Below, in pieces: positions 28,641 to 38,414 of a DNA stretch of 64,000 bases. This stretch comes from Saprospiraceae bacterium (lineage in GTDB: Bacteria; Bacteroidota; Bacteroidia; Chitinophagales; Saprospiraceae). Every line of letters begins with the position of its first letter. The stretch's first letter is position 1. A program made the position numbers and the translations under genes. The notes beneath the pieces are model-generated. The model worked only from the letters and a program-made list of their open reading frames with translations, made no database searches and was not told the origin of the DNA. The stretch lies in the NCBI GenBank assembly GCA_029251525.1, contig JAQXDE010000021.1, positions 1 through 64,000 on the forward strand, in the 5' to 3' direction.

Positions 28641-30827
28641 ATGAATATTAATAAGCTTTTATTAACAACACTTTTCATTTTTTATTCCTGTCTAATAGGA
28701 ATAGGACAGTATTCAGGAAAAAAATTAAAAGATAAAGCCAATCTTTACTTCAAAAATGATAAGTATTTTGAAGCACTACATTTATATAAAAAGTATGATA
28801 AAATAAAAAGTAAAGATAGGGAAGTCAAACTTCGTCTTGGAATCTGCTATTATTTCAATAACGAGATAGATAGGAGTATTGATTACTTATCGGCAATAGT
28901 TTCCAATAAAAAGAAGCCTAAAGCTTTACCTTACTTTTATCTAGGTTGTGCTTATCACTCAAAAAAGGAATTTAAGAAAGCAATAGAGAATTATAAATTA
29001 TACCTAAAATATAGTTCTACTAACGATTCTAACCGTTCAGCCGTTAAAGATGAAATTAAAAGGTGTGCACAAGGAATAAAAATAAAATATCAAAAAGAAT
29101 TAGCTGTAGTTGAAAATTTAGGAGAAAATGTAAATACCCGATTTGATGATTTTACTACAGTTGAAAGTCCAAATAACCCAAATAAATTATATTTTTCCTC
29201 TGCCCGCACAGGCAATTTAGGGGGTCTTAGAGATAAAGATGGAAAATTGGATGATTTAAAAGGAAAATACTCAAGTGATATTTTTTCGATAATTCTTCAA
29301 AACGGTGCATGGACAAACCCTAAACGGATGAATAATTTATTGAATAGTACTCAAAATGATGTCATTTTAGATTTTAATGAAGATGGAACTGCTATGTTAA
29401 TATTCAAAGGCTTTGATTTATTTAGCGGGCATATTTTAGTTGATTCTTTTACACCAATTGAAGAAAAACCATTATATCCACATAAATTTCAAAGCTCCAT
29501 TGTTGCAGAGAGAGGTGATGCCTCACCTTACTTTTTTAACGATTCAACACTTGTTTTTTCAAGTAGGATAGAAGGTGGTTTTGGAGGAAGCGATTTATAT
29601 ATCACTCAAAAATCAAACGGAAAATGGTGTCCACCATTAAATCTAGGTGGAACAATAAATTCGGCTTATGATGAGTCAACTCCATTTTTGGCAGAAAATG
29701 GACGGACCTTATATTTTAGTTCCAATAGTGCAAAAGGGATTGGAGGATTTGATATTTACAGGGCGGATTTTGATGATTTTAAGAAAGAATGGAGTAGACC
29801 AAAAAACCTAGGCTTACCAATTAACTCACCTAAAGATGATAATTATTTCCGGTTGAGTCGAGATGGTTCGTTGGGATATTTTTCTTCCTCAAGAATTGAA
29901 GGATATGGTGGGAAAGATTTATATGTGGCTTATTTTAAAACTCAAAACTTAGAACAACTAATTTCTTCAACTCCTCCTGGATTCCATACGTTAGCTTTTA
30001 AAAATTTAAATCTTGAATATGACGCTAATTATGCAAAAACTAATAATTATGCGTTCAAAGGTGAAATGGGTGAATTTGAAGTAGAAGCAATTTATTTTGA
30101 TTCAGATGATGATTTATTAAATGCTAATAATATTGCAATATTGAATAAAACCATTCGGTTGATGGAGAAGTATCCTCAACTAAAAATTGAGCTTACTGGT
30201 AATATAGACAATCAAGCTCAAAAACAATTTTCTTTGTTTTTTTCTATCAAAAGAGCAGAGCAAATAGCAGATTATTTGATCGAAAGTGGTGTAAAACCAT
30301 CTAATATTTTATTGAAAGGGTGTGGGTCAAATTTCCCTATTGCAAAAAATATTTTTGGTGATACCCCTAATTTATTGGGACAGAGATTAAATCGGAGGAT
30401 TGATTTTAAAATCTTTAATACGCAGCGAGTGCCGGTCAATTTTATCGTAAAACAGGCTAATGTGGAACAAGGGATGATTGGATCAAAAGGTCTCTACTAC
30501 AGTAAAGTTATCAAGGGACTTTCATACAAAGTTCAAGTAGCTGAAATCAAACATAATTATAATAGCCGAGTGATTGTAGATTATCCTGATGCGATGGTGG
30601 AGAGTAGTGCCGACTCTAAATTTTATAGGTACACAATTGGCTTATACAAGACTTTCGAGTCAGCCAATTATCTAAGAAAAGAACTCCAACGCCAGGGAAT
30701 TACAACAGCAGAAGTAGTTGCATATATTAATGGTATTCGATTGAGTGAAAGTGAATCTATTTCTCAATCAACATCCTTTCCTGATCTTTTGAATTTTATG
30801 GATAGTGCTTCGAAAGATAAATTTTAG
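28641..30827 (+). CDS. TPR / PD40 propeller / OmpA / SPOR-like envelope protein (PorE-like)
   Basis: 728-residue exported protein. Signal peptide 1-22, possibly with a weak lipobox at Cys17. TPR-like helices at about 25-145 and PD40 beta-propeller repeats at about 165-435 (the FSSRIEGGFGGSDLYI and YFSSNSAKGIGGFDIY units). OmpA C-terminal domain at about 480-595, with the peptidoglycan-binding Asp523 and Arg538. A SPOR-like domain covers about 627-700. TPR, PD40 and OmpA in this order match PorE, a periplasmic tether of the type IX secretion system; a SPOR-like end is not part of the PorE I know. Other OmpA/PD40 proteins of unknown role share the plan, so the name is provisional. Confidence 0.8.
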   Translation: MNINKLLLTTLFIFYSCLIGIGQYSGKKLKDKANLYFKNDKYFEALHLYKKYDKIKSKDREVKLRLGICYYFNNEIDRSIDYLSAIVSNKKKPKALPYFYLGCAYHSKKEFKKAIENYKLYLKYSSTNDSNRSAVKDEIKRCAQGIKIKYQKELAVVENLGENVNTRFDDFTTVESPNNPNKLYFSSARTGNLGGLRDKDGKLDDLKGKYSSDIFSIILQNGAWTNPKRMNNLLNSTQNDVILDFNEDGTAMLIFKGFDLFSGHILVDSFTPIEEKPLYPHKFQSSIVAERGDASPYFFNDSTLVFSSRIEGGFGGSDLYITQKSNGKWCPPLNLGGTINSAYDESTPFLAENGRTLYFSSNSAKGIGGFDIYRADFDDFKKEWSRPKNLGLPINSPKDDNYFRLSRDGSLGYFSSSRIEGYGGKDLYVAYFKTQNLEQLISSTPPGFHTLAFKNLNLEYDANYAKTNNYAFKGEMGEFEVEAIYFDSDDDLLNANNIAILNKTIRLMEKYPQLKIELTGNIDNQAQKQFSLFFSIKRAEQIADYLIESGVKPSNILLKGCGSNFPIAKNIFGDTPNLLGQRLNRRIDFKIFNTQRVPVNFIVKQANVEQGMIGSKGLYYSKVIKGLSYKVQVAEIKHNYNSRVIVDYPDAMVESSADSKFYRYTIGLYKTFESANYLRKELQRQGITTAEVVAYINGIRLSESESISQSTSFPDLLNFMDSASKDKF

Positions 30828-30840
30828 CAAAAAACACAAA

Positions 30841-30878
30841 AAAGGATCGTCCAATTACATTTGGACGATCCTTTTTTT
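30841..30878. terminator. Bidirectional terminator between the PorE-like and GH3-like genes
   Basis: A perfect 14-bp stem (30841-30854 with 30861-30874), a 6-base loop, A-run on one side and T-run on the other; the two genes converge here. Confidence 0.92.
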
Positions 30879-32406
30879 ATTGAGCAACGCCGCTCGAAAA
30901 ATCTAAAATCTCGTCAACATATTTTCGATGATTGGCTAGCCGAGGAACTTTGTGTTGCCCACCAAATTTACCTTTTGATTTTAACCACTTGTGGAAAGTA
31001 CCTTTGGGCATTGGCCTCATTTTAAGTTGCTTGAGAGCCATACCTTTAAATCTTTTTGCTTCATAATCAGAATTGATTTTTTGCAAGTTTTCATCCAGTA
31101 ATTTATTAAATGTTTTTAAGTCAGCTGGTGTTTTTTCAAATTCAATTAACCACTCATGGCCACCTTTTCCTTGTTTTTCTAAAAAGATTGGTGCAACAGT
31201 GTATTCTAGGACAACAGTCCCTGTTGATTGACAAGTCTGAGCTAACGCTTTATCCGTGTTTGAGACCATTACTTCTTCACCAAAGGCATTTACAAATTGC
31301 TTCGTTCGACCAGTAATTTTAATTTTATAGGGAGAAGTAGAGGTAAACATAACGGTGTCTCCGGGTACATACCTCCACAAGCCTGAGTTGGTGCTGATGA
31401 CCATTGCATAATTCTTACCTATTTCAACTTCCGAAAGTGGAATTGCTTTTGGGTTATCTTTGTTCCACTCTTCTGCCGGCAAGAATTCATAGTAAATCCC
31501 GTTGTCTAATAACAACAACATGTCTCTTGTATTTAAATCATTTTGTATAGCAAAATAACCTTCAGTTGCATTATAAATTTCCATGAATTGAACATTTCCA
31601 GAAGAAAAATATTTATGAAATTGTTCTCGGTAAGGTTCGAAACTAACGCCTCCATGAATATAAACTTCTAGGTCAGGCCAAACTTCAGACATATCTTTTT
31701 TACCAGTCAACTCTAAAATTCGATCAAGGAAAACCATTGTCCAAGTTGGAACGCCACCTATCATGACCATGTCTTTTTCCTTACTAGTGATTTGAGCCAT
31801 TCGTTCAAGCTTCTCATCAAACTTAGGCATCGTCGCAATTTCAATATCTGGTGTGAAAAATGGTCTACCTATGTATGGCATATTTTCTATCATAATTGCA
31901 GAAACATCTCCAATTAAAGTTTCAGGGTAGGTATCAAAACTATCTAAACTTCCGCCCATCAATAAACTTTTACACTCAAACTGGCGAGCATTTGGACGAT
32001 TATGATAAAATAAGTTCATTGTGTCCCAAGTCCCTCTAATATGACACTTTTTTAAATTCGTTTTGGAAACTGGGATATATTTACTCTTATCACTAGTTGT
32101 CCCTGAAGATTTTGCAAACCATTTAACTTTACCGCTCCACAATACATCTGATTCTCCCAACATCATTCTTTCAATGTAAGGCTTCAGCGACTCATAATCT
32201 TGAATCGGAACTCTTTCGGCAAAATCAGCTTGAGTTTTGACAGATTTGAAATCATGATTTCTACCCCATTCGGTGTGTTTGGTAGACTGGATGAGCTCCT
32301 TAAGTACAGCGGATTGCACTTCATGAGGATGCTCCATAAAATAAAGAATACGCTTGTAGCGTTGCTGGAAAAAGAATTGCATTCCCTTGTTAATCAGCTT
32401 CTTCAT
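30877..32406 (-). CDS. GH3 auxin-responsive-promoter-family acyl-adenylate enzyme
   Basis: 509 residues from the ATG at 32406-32404; a longer reading from 32475 adds 23 hydrophobic residues not typical of the family, while MKKLINKG with the following short helices matches its usual start. GH3 proteins adenylate a carboxylic acid and join it to an amino acid. Visible motifs: SSGTTSDKSKYIPVS (ATP phosphate loop), the EIYNATEGYFAIQ acid-binding segment, and WRYVPGDTV with the following ITGRTKQFVNAFGEE. Bacteroidota carry many such genes; the substrate is unknown. Its end overlaps the terminator hairpin shared with the converging gene. Confidence 0.88.
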   Translation of the reverse strand: MKKLINKGMQFFFQQRYKRILYFMEHPHEVQSAVLKELIQSTKHTEWGRNHDFKSVKTQADFAERVPIQDYESLKPYIERMMLGESDVLWSGKVKWFAKSSGTTSDKSKYIPVSKTNLKKCHIRGTWDTMNLFYHNRPNARQFECKSLLMGGSLDSFDTYPETLIGDVSAIMIENMPYIGRPFFTPDIEIATMPKFDEKLERMAQITSKEKDMVMIGGVPTWTMVFLDRILELTGKKDMSEVWPDLEVYIHGGVSFEPYREQFHKYFSSGNVQFMEIYNATEGYFAIQNDLNTRDMLLLLDNGIYYEFLPAEEWNKDNPKAIPLSEVEIGKNYAMVISTNSGLWRYVPGDTVMFTSTSPYKIKITGRTKQFVNAFGEEVMVSNTDKALAQTCQSTGTVVLEYTVAPIFLEKQGKGGHEWLIEFEKTPADLKTFNKLLDENLQKINSDYEAKRFKGMALKQLKMRPMPKGTFHKWLKSKGKFGGQHKVPRLANHRKYVDEILDFSSGVAQ

Positions 32407-32581
32407 GATGTATGGTTGAAAGTTTAATGTTTTAGTTACGATCCTAAAATTAAGGAATTTTACAACTAGAAACAAAGTAAGAACCTTTTTTTGATTAATG
32501 AGAGAGAATTCACTCTAAAAATATTAAAAACGATAAGAGTTACTTGAATTGTTGGATGAAATGTATCTTTTTTTAACAAAA

Positions 32582-32617
32582 AACATCCGATTAGACAATT
32601 TTGTCTAATCGGATGTT
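32582..32617 (-). terminator. Terminator of uvrA
   Basis: A perfect 17-bp stem (32582-32598 with 32601-32617) with a 2-base loop, followed on the minus strand by a T-rich tract. It lies just after the uvrA stop. Confidence 0.9.
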
Positions 32618-32639
32618 GCTTTATCATAAGAAAGATAAA

Positions 32640-35498
32640 TTAAAATTCCATTTTTAAAAAATGACCGGTATGACTTTCTTTCACTTTTGCTACTTTTTCA
32701 GGTGTACCCTGAGCTACTACTTTTCCCCCTCTATTTCCACCTTCAGGTCCCATATCAATTACATAATCGGCTACTTTTATCACATCAAGATTATGCTCTA
32801 TTATCACAATCGAATTTCCTTTTTCCACTAATTTATTAAGTACGTTAAGTAATTGACGAATATCATCAAAATGTAAACCTGTTGTCGGTTCATCCAGAAT
32901 ATAAATGGTGTTTCCGGTTGCTCTCTTTGACAATTCTTCGGAAAGTTTTACCCGCTGTGCTTCTCCGCCTGAAAGTGTGGTTGCTTGTTGTCCAAGAGTG
33001 ATGTAGCCCAATCCAACATCTTTTAAGGTTTTAGTTTTTGAATGGATTCTTGGGATTTTATCAAAAAAATCAACGGCTTCTTCAACTGTCATATTTAACA
33101 CATCGCTGATGGATTTTCCCTTATAGAGAATTTCTAAAGTTTCTCGGTTATATCTTCGACCTTGGCATCGTTCACAATCAACCTGCACGTCAGGAAGGAA
33201 ATTCATTTCGATATTTCGCTTACCTGCACCATGGCATTCCTCACATCGACCACCTTTGACATTGAATGAAAAACGTCCGGGCTTATATCCTCTAATTTTC
33301 GCTTCTGGCAGACTGGCATAAATCTTCCGGATTTCATCAAACATTTTAGTGTAGGTCGCAGGGTTCGATCGAGGAGTTCTACCTATAGGAGATTGATCAA
33401 TTTCAATCACTTTGTCTACATGCTCTAACCCATTGATAGTTTTATATTCCATTGGTCGTTTAATACTTTTGTAAAAGTGTTGACGCAAGATAGGATAGAG
33501 CGTTTCATTGATCAAAGAAGATTTTCCACTCCCAGAAACTCCAGTCACACAACAAAAAGTACCTAAAGGAATTTTGATATTTACATTTTTTAAATTATTT
33601 CCATTTGCACCTTTTAACTCTAAAAAGTTGCCACTACCTTTCCTCCTTTTTGCAGGCACTTTAATTTTCATTTTCTCGCGCAAGTATAGTGCAGTTAAAG
33701 TATTTTTTTTCAAAAATGTTTCTGGAATTCCAGCAGCCACTAGTTCACCTCCATGCTTTCCGGCTCCAGGTCCTAAGTCAATTAAAAAGTCAGATGCTAA
33801 CATGATGTCTTTATCATGCTCTACAACCAAAACTGTATTCCCAATTTCAGACAATTCCCTCAATGCCTCAATCAACCTCTGATTATCCCTTTGATGAAGA
33901 CCGATACTTGGTTCATCTAAAATATAAGTTACCCCTGTTAATTGAGAACCAATTTGAGTTGCCAATCTAATCCTTTGGGCTTCTCCTCCTGATAAAGTTC
34001 TTGCAGGTCTATCTAGGTTTAAATAATCCAAGCCTACATGAAGTAAAAATCCAATACGTAATTTTATTTCTTTGATTACTTCATGGGCAATAGCTTTTTG
34101 ACGTTTAGTCAAACTACGCTCTAATTTTTCCACCCAGCTCATCAAGTCAGTAAAATCCATTACTGCCAAATCACTAATATTTTTTTCATCCAATTTAAAG
34201 TGGAGTGATTCGATTTTTAAGCGTTGACCATTACATGTTGGGCATTTGTCAATGACCATAAAGTCCTCTGTCCAACGCCTTATTTTTTCAGAAGAGGATT
34301 CTTTATACCAACGAACCAGCATGTTGTTTAAACCTTCGTAAGCTAAATTGTACAAAAGGTCATGTTTGAAGTCTTTTTTTATTTCAAAACTCTCATCACC
34401 TCCTTCTAAAATAATATCTAACGCTTTTTCAGGAATATCTTTAATCGGTGTTGAAAAGGTGAATTTAAACTTTTTCGCAATAGCTTTTAATTGCTTAAAT
34501 GTCCAATTGTCACGCACTTCGCCGAAAGGAACAAATCCAATCTCATTTATAGATTTTGAATCATCTGGAATTACTTTTTTCAAATCGACTTTCATCACTT
34601 CACCAAGTCCTTTGCAGTTTGAACAAGCACCATATGGTGAGTTAAAAGAGAATGCATTAGGTGATGGTTCTTCATATGAAAGCCCAGTTTCAGCATCCAT
34701 CAAATGCTTACTGTATGGTAAAACTTTTTTTGCACCCTGCTCTGCTAAGAATACTAAACCATTTCCCATTTTTAATGCAGTTTGCAATGATTTGGCAAAA
34801 CGTTCTTTGCGATCCTTGGTCATGTTTAAACGATCAATAACCAACTCAATATCATGAACTTTATATCGATCAACTTGCATCTTTGGAATCAAATCTTGTA
34901 CCTCTCCATCCACTCTAACTTTAGTGTAACCTTGTTTACGAACATGGTCAAACAATTCTCGATAATGCCCTTTTCGGCCTCTGACTAAAGGTGCTAATAG
35001 GAGTGTCTTTTTTCCTCCAAAAGTTTTAAAAATATTTTCCATCATTTGCTCCTCGGTGTACTTCACCATCTTCTTTCCAGTAACATGTGAGTATGCCTCG
35101 CCGACTCTGGCAAATAACAATCTTAGAAAATCATAGACTTCAGTAATCGTTCCGACAGTTGACCTTGGATTTCGGCCAACTGTTTTTTGCTCAATAGAGA
35201 TTACTGGACTTAATCCTGTAATTTTCTCCACATCAGGCCGTTCCATCTCACCAATAAACTGTCGAGCATAAGCCGAAAATGTTTCCATATATCGTCTTTG
35301 TCCTTCTGCATAGATTGTATCGAAGGCTAATGAAGATTTTCCACTACCGCTAATTCCTGTTATGACAACAAACTGATTTCTTGGAATATGAACGTCGATA
35401 TTTTTAAGATTATGCACCCTAGCTCCAGTCACATTAATATTATCATTGACTGATTTTATGCTATTATTATTTTCTTTGGTAGTTGTTCTTTTAGCCAT
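32640..35498 (-). CDS. uvrA: Excinuclease ABC subunit A
   Basis: Damage-recognition ATPase of nucleotide excision repair, loading UvrB. Start chosen at ATG 35498-35496 (952 residues, the normal size); the 34 codons upstream are not UvrA-like. Two ABC ATPase modules are seen: Walker A GISGSGKSSLAFDT near 48-61 and GVSGSGKSSLIN in the second half, with two signature LSGGEAQR motifs and Walker B ILDEP twice. Zinc modules are CPTCNGQRL and CEECHGAG with CERCQGRRY. The interrupted first ATPase and UvrB-binding region are typical. Confidence 0.97.
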   Translation of the reverse strand: MAKRTTTKENNNSIKSVNDNINVTGARVHNLKNIDVHIPRNQFVVITGISGSGKSSLAFDTIYAEGQRRYMETFSAYARQFIGEMERPDVEKITGLSPVISIEQKTVGRNPRSTVGTITEVYDFLRLLFARVGEAYSHVTGKKMVKYTEEQMMENIFKTFGGKKTLLLAPLVRGRKGHYRELFDHVRKQGYTKVRVDGEVQDLIPKMQVDRYKVHDIELVIDRLNMTKDRKERFAKSLQTALKMGNGLVFLAEQGAKKVLPYSKHLMDAETGLSYEEPSPNAFSFNSPYGACSNCKGLGEVMKVDLKKVIPDDSKSINEIGFVPFGEVRDNWTFKQLKAIAKKFKFTFSTPIKDIPEKALDIILEGGDESFEIKKDFKHDLLYNLAYEGLNNMLVRWYKESSSEKIRRWTEDFMVIDKCPTCNGQRLKIESLHFKLDEKNISDLAVMDFTDLMSWVEKLERSLTKRQKAIAHEVIKEIKLRIGFLLHVGLDYLNLDRPARTLSGGEAQRIRLATQIGSQLTGVTYILDEPSIGLHQRDNQRLIEALRELSEIGNTVLVVEHDKDIMLASDFLIDLGPGAGKHGGELVAAGIPETFLKKNTLTALYLREKMKIKVPAKRRKGSGNFLELKGANGNNLKNVNIKIPLGTFCCVTGVSGSGKSSLINETLYPILRQHFYKSIKRPMEYKTINGLEHVDKVIEIDQSPIGRTPRSNPATYTKMFDEIRKIYASLPEAKIRGYKPGRFSFNVKGGRCEECHGAGKRNIEMNFLPDVQVDCERCQGRRYNRETLEILYKGKSISDVLNMTVEEAVDFFDKIPRIHSKTKTLKDVGLGYITLGQQATTLSGGEAQRVKLSEELSKRATGNTIYILDEPTTGLHFDDIRQLLNVLNKLVEKGNSIVIIEHNLDVIKVADYVIDMGPEGGNRGGKVVAQGTPEKVAKVKESHTGHFLKMEF

Positions 35499-35544
35499 GT
35501 TTGTGTGGAAACGAAATGTGTAGATTTGAAGAATATTAAGCTTG

Positions 35545-35552
35545 CAAAAATA
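35545..35552 (-). promoter_or_regulatory. -7 element of uvrA
   Basis: On the minus strand, TATTTTTG fits TAnnTTTG. A TTTG lies 24 bases further upstream, longer than the usual spacing. Start predicted about 40 bases before the uvrA ATG. Confidence 0.45.
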
Positions 35553-35687
35553 AGTAGAAGTTTTAACACTTTTATTCAAATCTAAAACATAGAATACCAT
35601 TTTTTGTTTTCAAAAGATAAAATATGTATTTGCTCATCCATACAATAATAAAGAAATTGAGCAAAAAAACTATTTTTACCAAAAAAA

Positions 35688-36332
35688 ATGCGCGAAATCA
35701 ATTTCAAAAATCCACATCGACAAAAACATTTTGAATTTTTTAACAGTATGAATCACCCGCATTTTAATATTACAGCAAATGTAGATATCACTCATCTTTT
35801 ACCTTATTTGAAAAAAAATAAACTACCAATCACTCCTAGTATTGTCTATTTAGTTTCGAGGGTGGCAAATGAAATTTCAGAATTTAAATGGCGCATTAGA
35901 GAGGGGAAAGTTGTTGAACATAATACTGTTCAACCTTCATTTACTGTGTTCACAGATGTGGCTGATGTATTTAGTTTTTGCACCGTCAAATATGAAAAAG
36001 AGGCAAAAGTTTTCATCCAAAAAGCTTTTGAAAAAAGTGAAAAAATGAAAAAAGACCCTTCATTCGAAGATGAAATAGGAAGAGATGATTTTCTTTTTTT
36101 ATCCTCGATTCCTTGGGTGAGTTTTACGAGTTTTAAGCATGCGATGCGATTTCATCCTTCAGATTCAGTTCCAAGAATTGTTTGGGGCAAGTTTTTTGAG
36201 TCTAATGGAAGAATGCAAATGCCACTTTCCGTTCAAGTGCATCATGCGGTCGTGGATGGAAGGCATGTGGGATATTATTTTCAAAAAATAGAAGAGGTGG
36301 CTAATGCTCCCGAAATTTATTTTGGAGATTAA
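35688..36332 (+). CDS. Chloramphenicol-acetyltransferase-like acyltransferase
   Basis: 214-residue member of the CAT fold family, which moves acyl groups from CoA. The catalytic histidine is in [12 protein letters not shown] near residues 192-203 (HHxxxDG motif); the [12 protein letters not shown] strand upstream is also characteristic. Length equals that of true CatA enzymes, but chromosomal relatives of unknown substrate are common in Bacteroidota, and nothing nearby points to drug resistance. The gene is 44 bases ahead of a photolyase gene on the same strand. Confidence 0.85.
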   Translation: MREINFKNPHRQKHFEFFNSMNHPHFNITANVDITHLLPYLKKNKLPITPSIVYLVSRVANEISEFKWRIREGKVVEHNTVQPSFTVFTDVADVFSFCTVKYEKEAKVFIQKAFEKSEKMKKDPSFEDEIGRDDFLFLSSIPWVSFTSFKHAMRFHPSDSVPRIVWGKFFESNGRMQMPLSVQVHHAVVDGRHVGYYFQKIEEVANAPEIYFGD

Positions 36333-36376
36333 AAATAAATTTAAAACAATTTATATTTCAACCTGGTTCTAATTCT

Positions 36377-37852
36377 ATGAAGCCAATCAACCTAATTTGG
36401 TTTAAAAGAGATCTCCGTCTCACCGATCATCAACCACTAAAATTAGCGATTGAAACAGGAGACCCAATTGTATTGATTTATGTTTTTGAACCATCGGTAA
36501 TTGCTGCACCTCAGTACGATTTAAGACATTGGAGATTTGTTTGGGAATCTCTTGTTGATTTAAATTTGTTGTTAAAAAATTATAATGCTCAAGTTTATAT
36601 TTTTCATAATGAAGTGTTGAATGTTTTCGAAAAAATCCAAACTCAATTTTCCATAAAAAAAATATTTTCACACGAGGAAACTGGGATTAGGACCACTTAC
36701 GATCGGGATAAATTAGTTCATGTTTTTTGTAAGAAAAATAATATTGAGTGGGTGGAATCACAAACTAATGCAGTTGTTCGAGGTTTAAAAAATAGATTCG
36801 AGTGGAGTAATTTATGGAAAAAATATATGCTTGCTCCAGTGCAAAATCCTGATCTACAAAAACTGGATACGATTCTTCTCGAAAATACATCTGTATCTTT
36901 TTTTGGAGAAAAAATTCCTGGCGTATTTACTCAATCACATTCTGATTTTCAAAAGGGAGGTACCTCGATTGGTGTACGATATCTACATGACTTTTTTCAA
37001 AATCGAATTCAAAATTATAGTCGTCATATTTCAAAACCGTTGGAAAGTCGTAAAGGTTGTAGCCGGCTTTCACCCTATATCACTTGGGGTAATCTAAGTC
37101 TTCGGCAAGTTTATCAAGCATCAAGAAAAGCCAAAGCTAATAAATCGTATAAACGTAATTTCACCAATTTTGAATCTCGATTACATTGGCATTGTCATTT
37201 TATTCAAAAGTTTGAAATGGAAGATCGAATGGAATTTGAAAACTTAAACCGAGGCTATAATTCATTGGAACGGAATAAAAATCAGATGCATTTTGAAGCT
37301 TGGAAAAAGGGACAAACTGGCTTCCCATTAATTGATGCTTGTATGCGATGTTTGAAAGCTACAGGCTATATTAATTTTAGGATGCGAGCAATGTTAGTTT
37401 CTTTTTTGACGCAAAATTTATGGCAACATTGGAAGGAAGGATCAAACTGGTTGGCGCAGCTTTTCTTAGATTTTGAGCCTGGGATTCATTATCCACAATT
37501 TCAAATGCAGGCAGGTGTTACCGGCTTGAATACTATAAGAATGTATAACCCTATAAAACAATCTCAAGACCATGATCCAAATGGTGTTTTTATTAGAAAA
37601 TGGATTAAAGAGTTAAGGAATATTCCGATAGAATTCATTCACGAACCTTGGAAGATGACGATGCTTGAGCAGCAGTTTTATAATTTTGATTTGGGAAAGG
37701 TTTATCCAAAACCAATTGTAGATTTAAAAATAACGGCCAAGATTGCAAGGGATAAAATATGGGCGCATCGAAAAGACCCGAGTGTGAAGAAAGAGGCAAA
37801 ACGTATTCTAATTAAACATGTAGTTCACTCTAGGAATGTCAAGAAAAAATGA
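36377..37852 (+). CDS. Cryptochrome/photolyase-family flavoprotein
   Basis: 491 residues. N-terminal alpha/beta antenna domain (1-130: [14 protein letters not shown]) and C-terminal FAD domain (about 200-480, with [28 protein letters not shown] and FIRKWIKEL). FAD photolyases repair UV-made pyrimidine dimers with light; some relatives are sensors. The segment aligned with the FAD-proximal tryptophan (W382 of E. coli enzyme) reads [10 protein letters not shown] (371-380) without Trp, and the usual NxGxWQW pattern is absent. Repair activity is likely from neighbours but the lesion (CPD or 6-4) is unclear. Second of a CAT-like / photolyase pair. Confidence 0.87.
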   Translation: MKPINLIWFKRDLRLTDHQPLKLAIETGDPIVLIYVFEPSVIAAPQYDLRHWRFVWESLVDLNLLLKNYNAQVYIFHNEVLNVFEKIQTQFSIKKIFSHEETGIRTTYDRDKLVHVFCKKNNIEWVESQTNAVVRGLKNRFEWSNLWKKYMLAPVQNPDLQKLDTILLENTSVSFFGEKIPGVFTQSHSDFQKGGTSIGVRYLHDFFQNRIQNYSRHISKPLESRKGCSRLSPYITWGNLSLRQVYQASRKAKANKSYKRNFTNFESRLHWHCHFIQKFEMEDRMEFENLNRGYNSLERNKNQMHFEAWKKGQTGFPLIDACMRCLKATGYINFRMRAMLVSFLTQNLWQHWKEGSNWLAQLFLDFEPGIHYPQFQMQAGVTGLNTIRMYNPIKQSQDHDPNGVFIRKWIKELRNIPIEFIHEPWKMTMLEQQFYNFDLGKVYPKPIVDLKITAKIARDKIWAHRKDPSVKKEAKRILIKHVVHSRNVKKK

Positions 37853-37925
37853 TTTTATATTTGTTCTATTGTGCCTTGAGAACTCTCATGACTCAATGTT
37901 GAAACACCAAGTTTCAGTCAATTAG

Positions 37926-38216
37926 CTATCTCTTAGAAATTTTATTATTTGAAATCGCCTTTTGTCGAGAACACTTGTGACGACCTTCCGCGAAAGTTCT
38001 TTTTTTCAAATGCTTAGTCGAACGGCCTTGTACTCGTTTACGCCACATTTTCCAACTACTCAATTTCATTTCTTCACGCATCAATTTAATCACATCTTTC
38101 TCAGGTACACCAAATTGCATCTCGATCGCATCGAATGTTGTACGATCCTCCCAACCCATTTCAACAATGCGATCTACATCTCTTTCGTTTAAATTATATT
38201 TTTCTGAAATCTTCAT
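37926..38216 (-). CDS. DUF2805 (TIGR03643) small protein
   Basis: 96 residues from the ATG at 38216-38214; a longer reading from 38255 adds 13 residues unlike the family. It contains the helical N-terminus MKISEKYNLNERDVDRIV followed by MGWEDRTTFDAI, the predicted turn-helix region QFGVPEKDVIKLMR, and WRKRVQGRSTKH, all signature residues of DUF2805, then a basic tail. The mix of a helix-turn-helix-like core and basic end suggests nucleic acid binding, which is inference. Known to sit near photolyase genes and DUF2256. It is transcribed divergently from the DUF2256 gene 55 bases away. Confidence 0.85.
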   Translation of the reverse strand: MKISEKYNLNERDVDRIVEMGWEDRTTFDAIEMQFGVPEKDVIKLMREEMKLSSWKMWRKRVQGRSTKHLKKRTFAEGRHKCSRQKAISNNKISKR

Positions 38217-38271
38217 TTTTGTTGTTTTACTTTTTTTCGAAACAACCAGCAACAAGTATTGTTTATAAGAT

Positions 38272-38412
38272 ATGAAGAAACAATACTTACCCGAAAAAAT
38301 TTGTATAGTCTGTGAACGTCCATTTAAGTGGCGGAAAAAGTGGGCAAGGGTTTGGGAGGATGTAAAATTTTGTAGTGAACGCTGTCGAAGAAATAAAAAT
38401 AAAAAAAAATAG
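38272..38412 (+). CDS. DUF2256 short zinc-finger protein
   Basis: 46 residues, ATG at 38272 and TAG at 38410-38412. Four cysteines in two pairs (Cys11 and Cys14; Cys34 and Cys38) form a likely zinc site (CIVC then FCSERC), with a basic, tryptophan-rich middle ([10 protein letters not shown]) and a Lys/Arg tail. These are the features of the DUF2256 family, which has no established function. The stop is two bases before the ATG of the iron-sulfur photolyase, so the two are almost certainly one transcript and may be translationally coupled. Confidence 0.85.
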   Translation: MKKQYLPEKICIVCERPFKWRKKWARVWEDVKFCSERCRRNKNKKK

Positions 38413-38414
38413 AG

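Noticed and set aside
35688-36332. Chloramphenicol resistance gene
   Set aside because: The catalytic motif is that of the CAT fold, but chromosomal relatives of unknown substrate are common and there is no mobile context.
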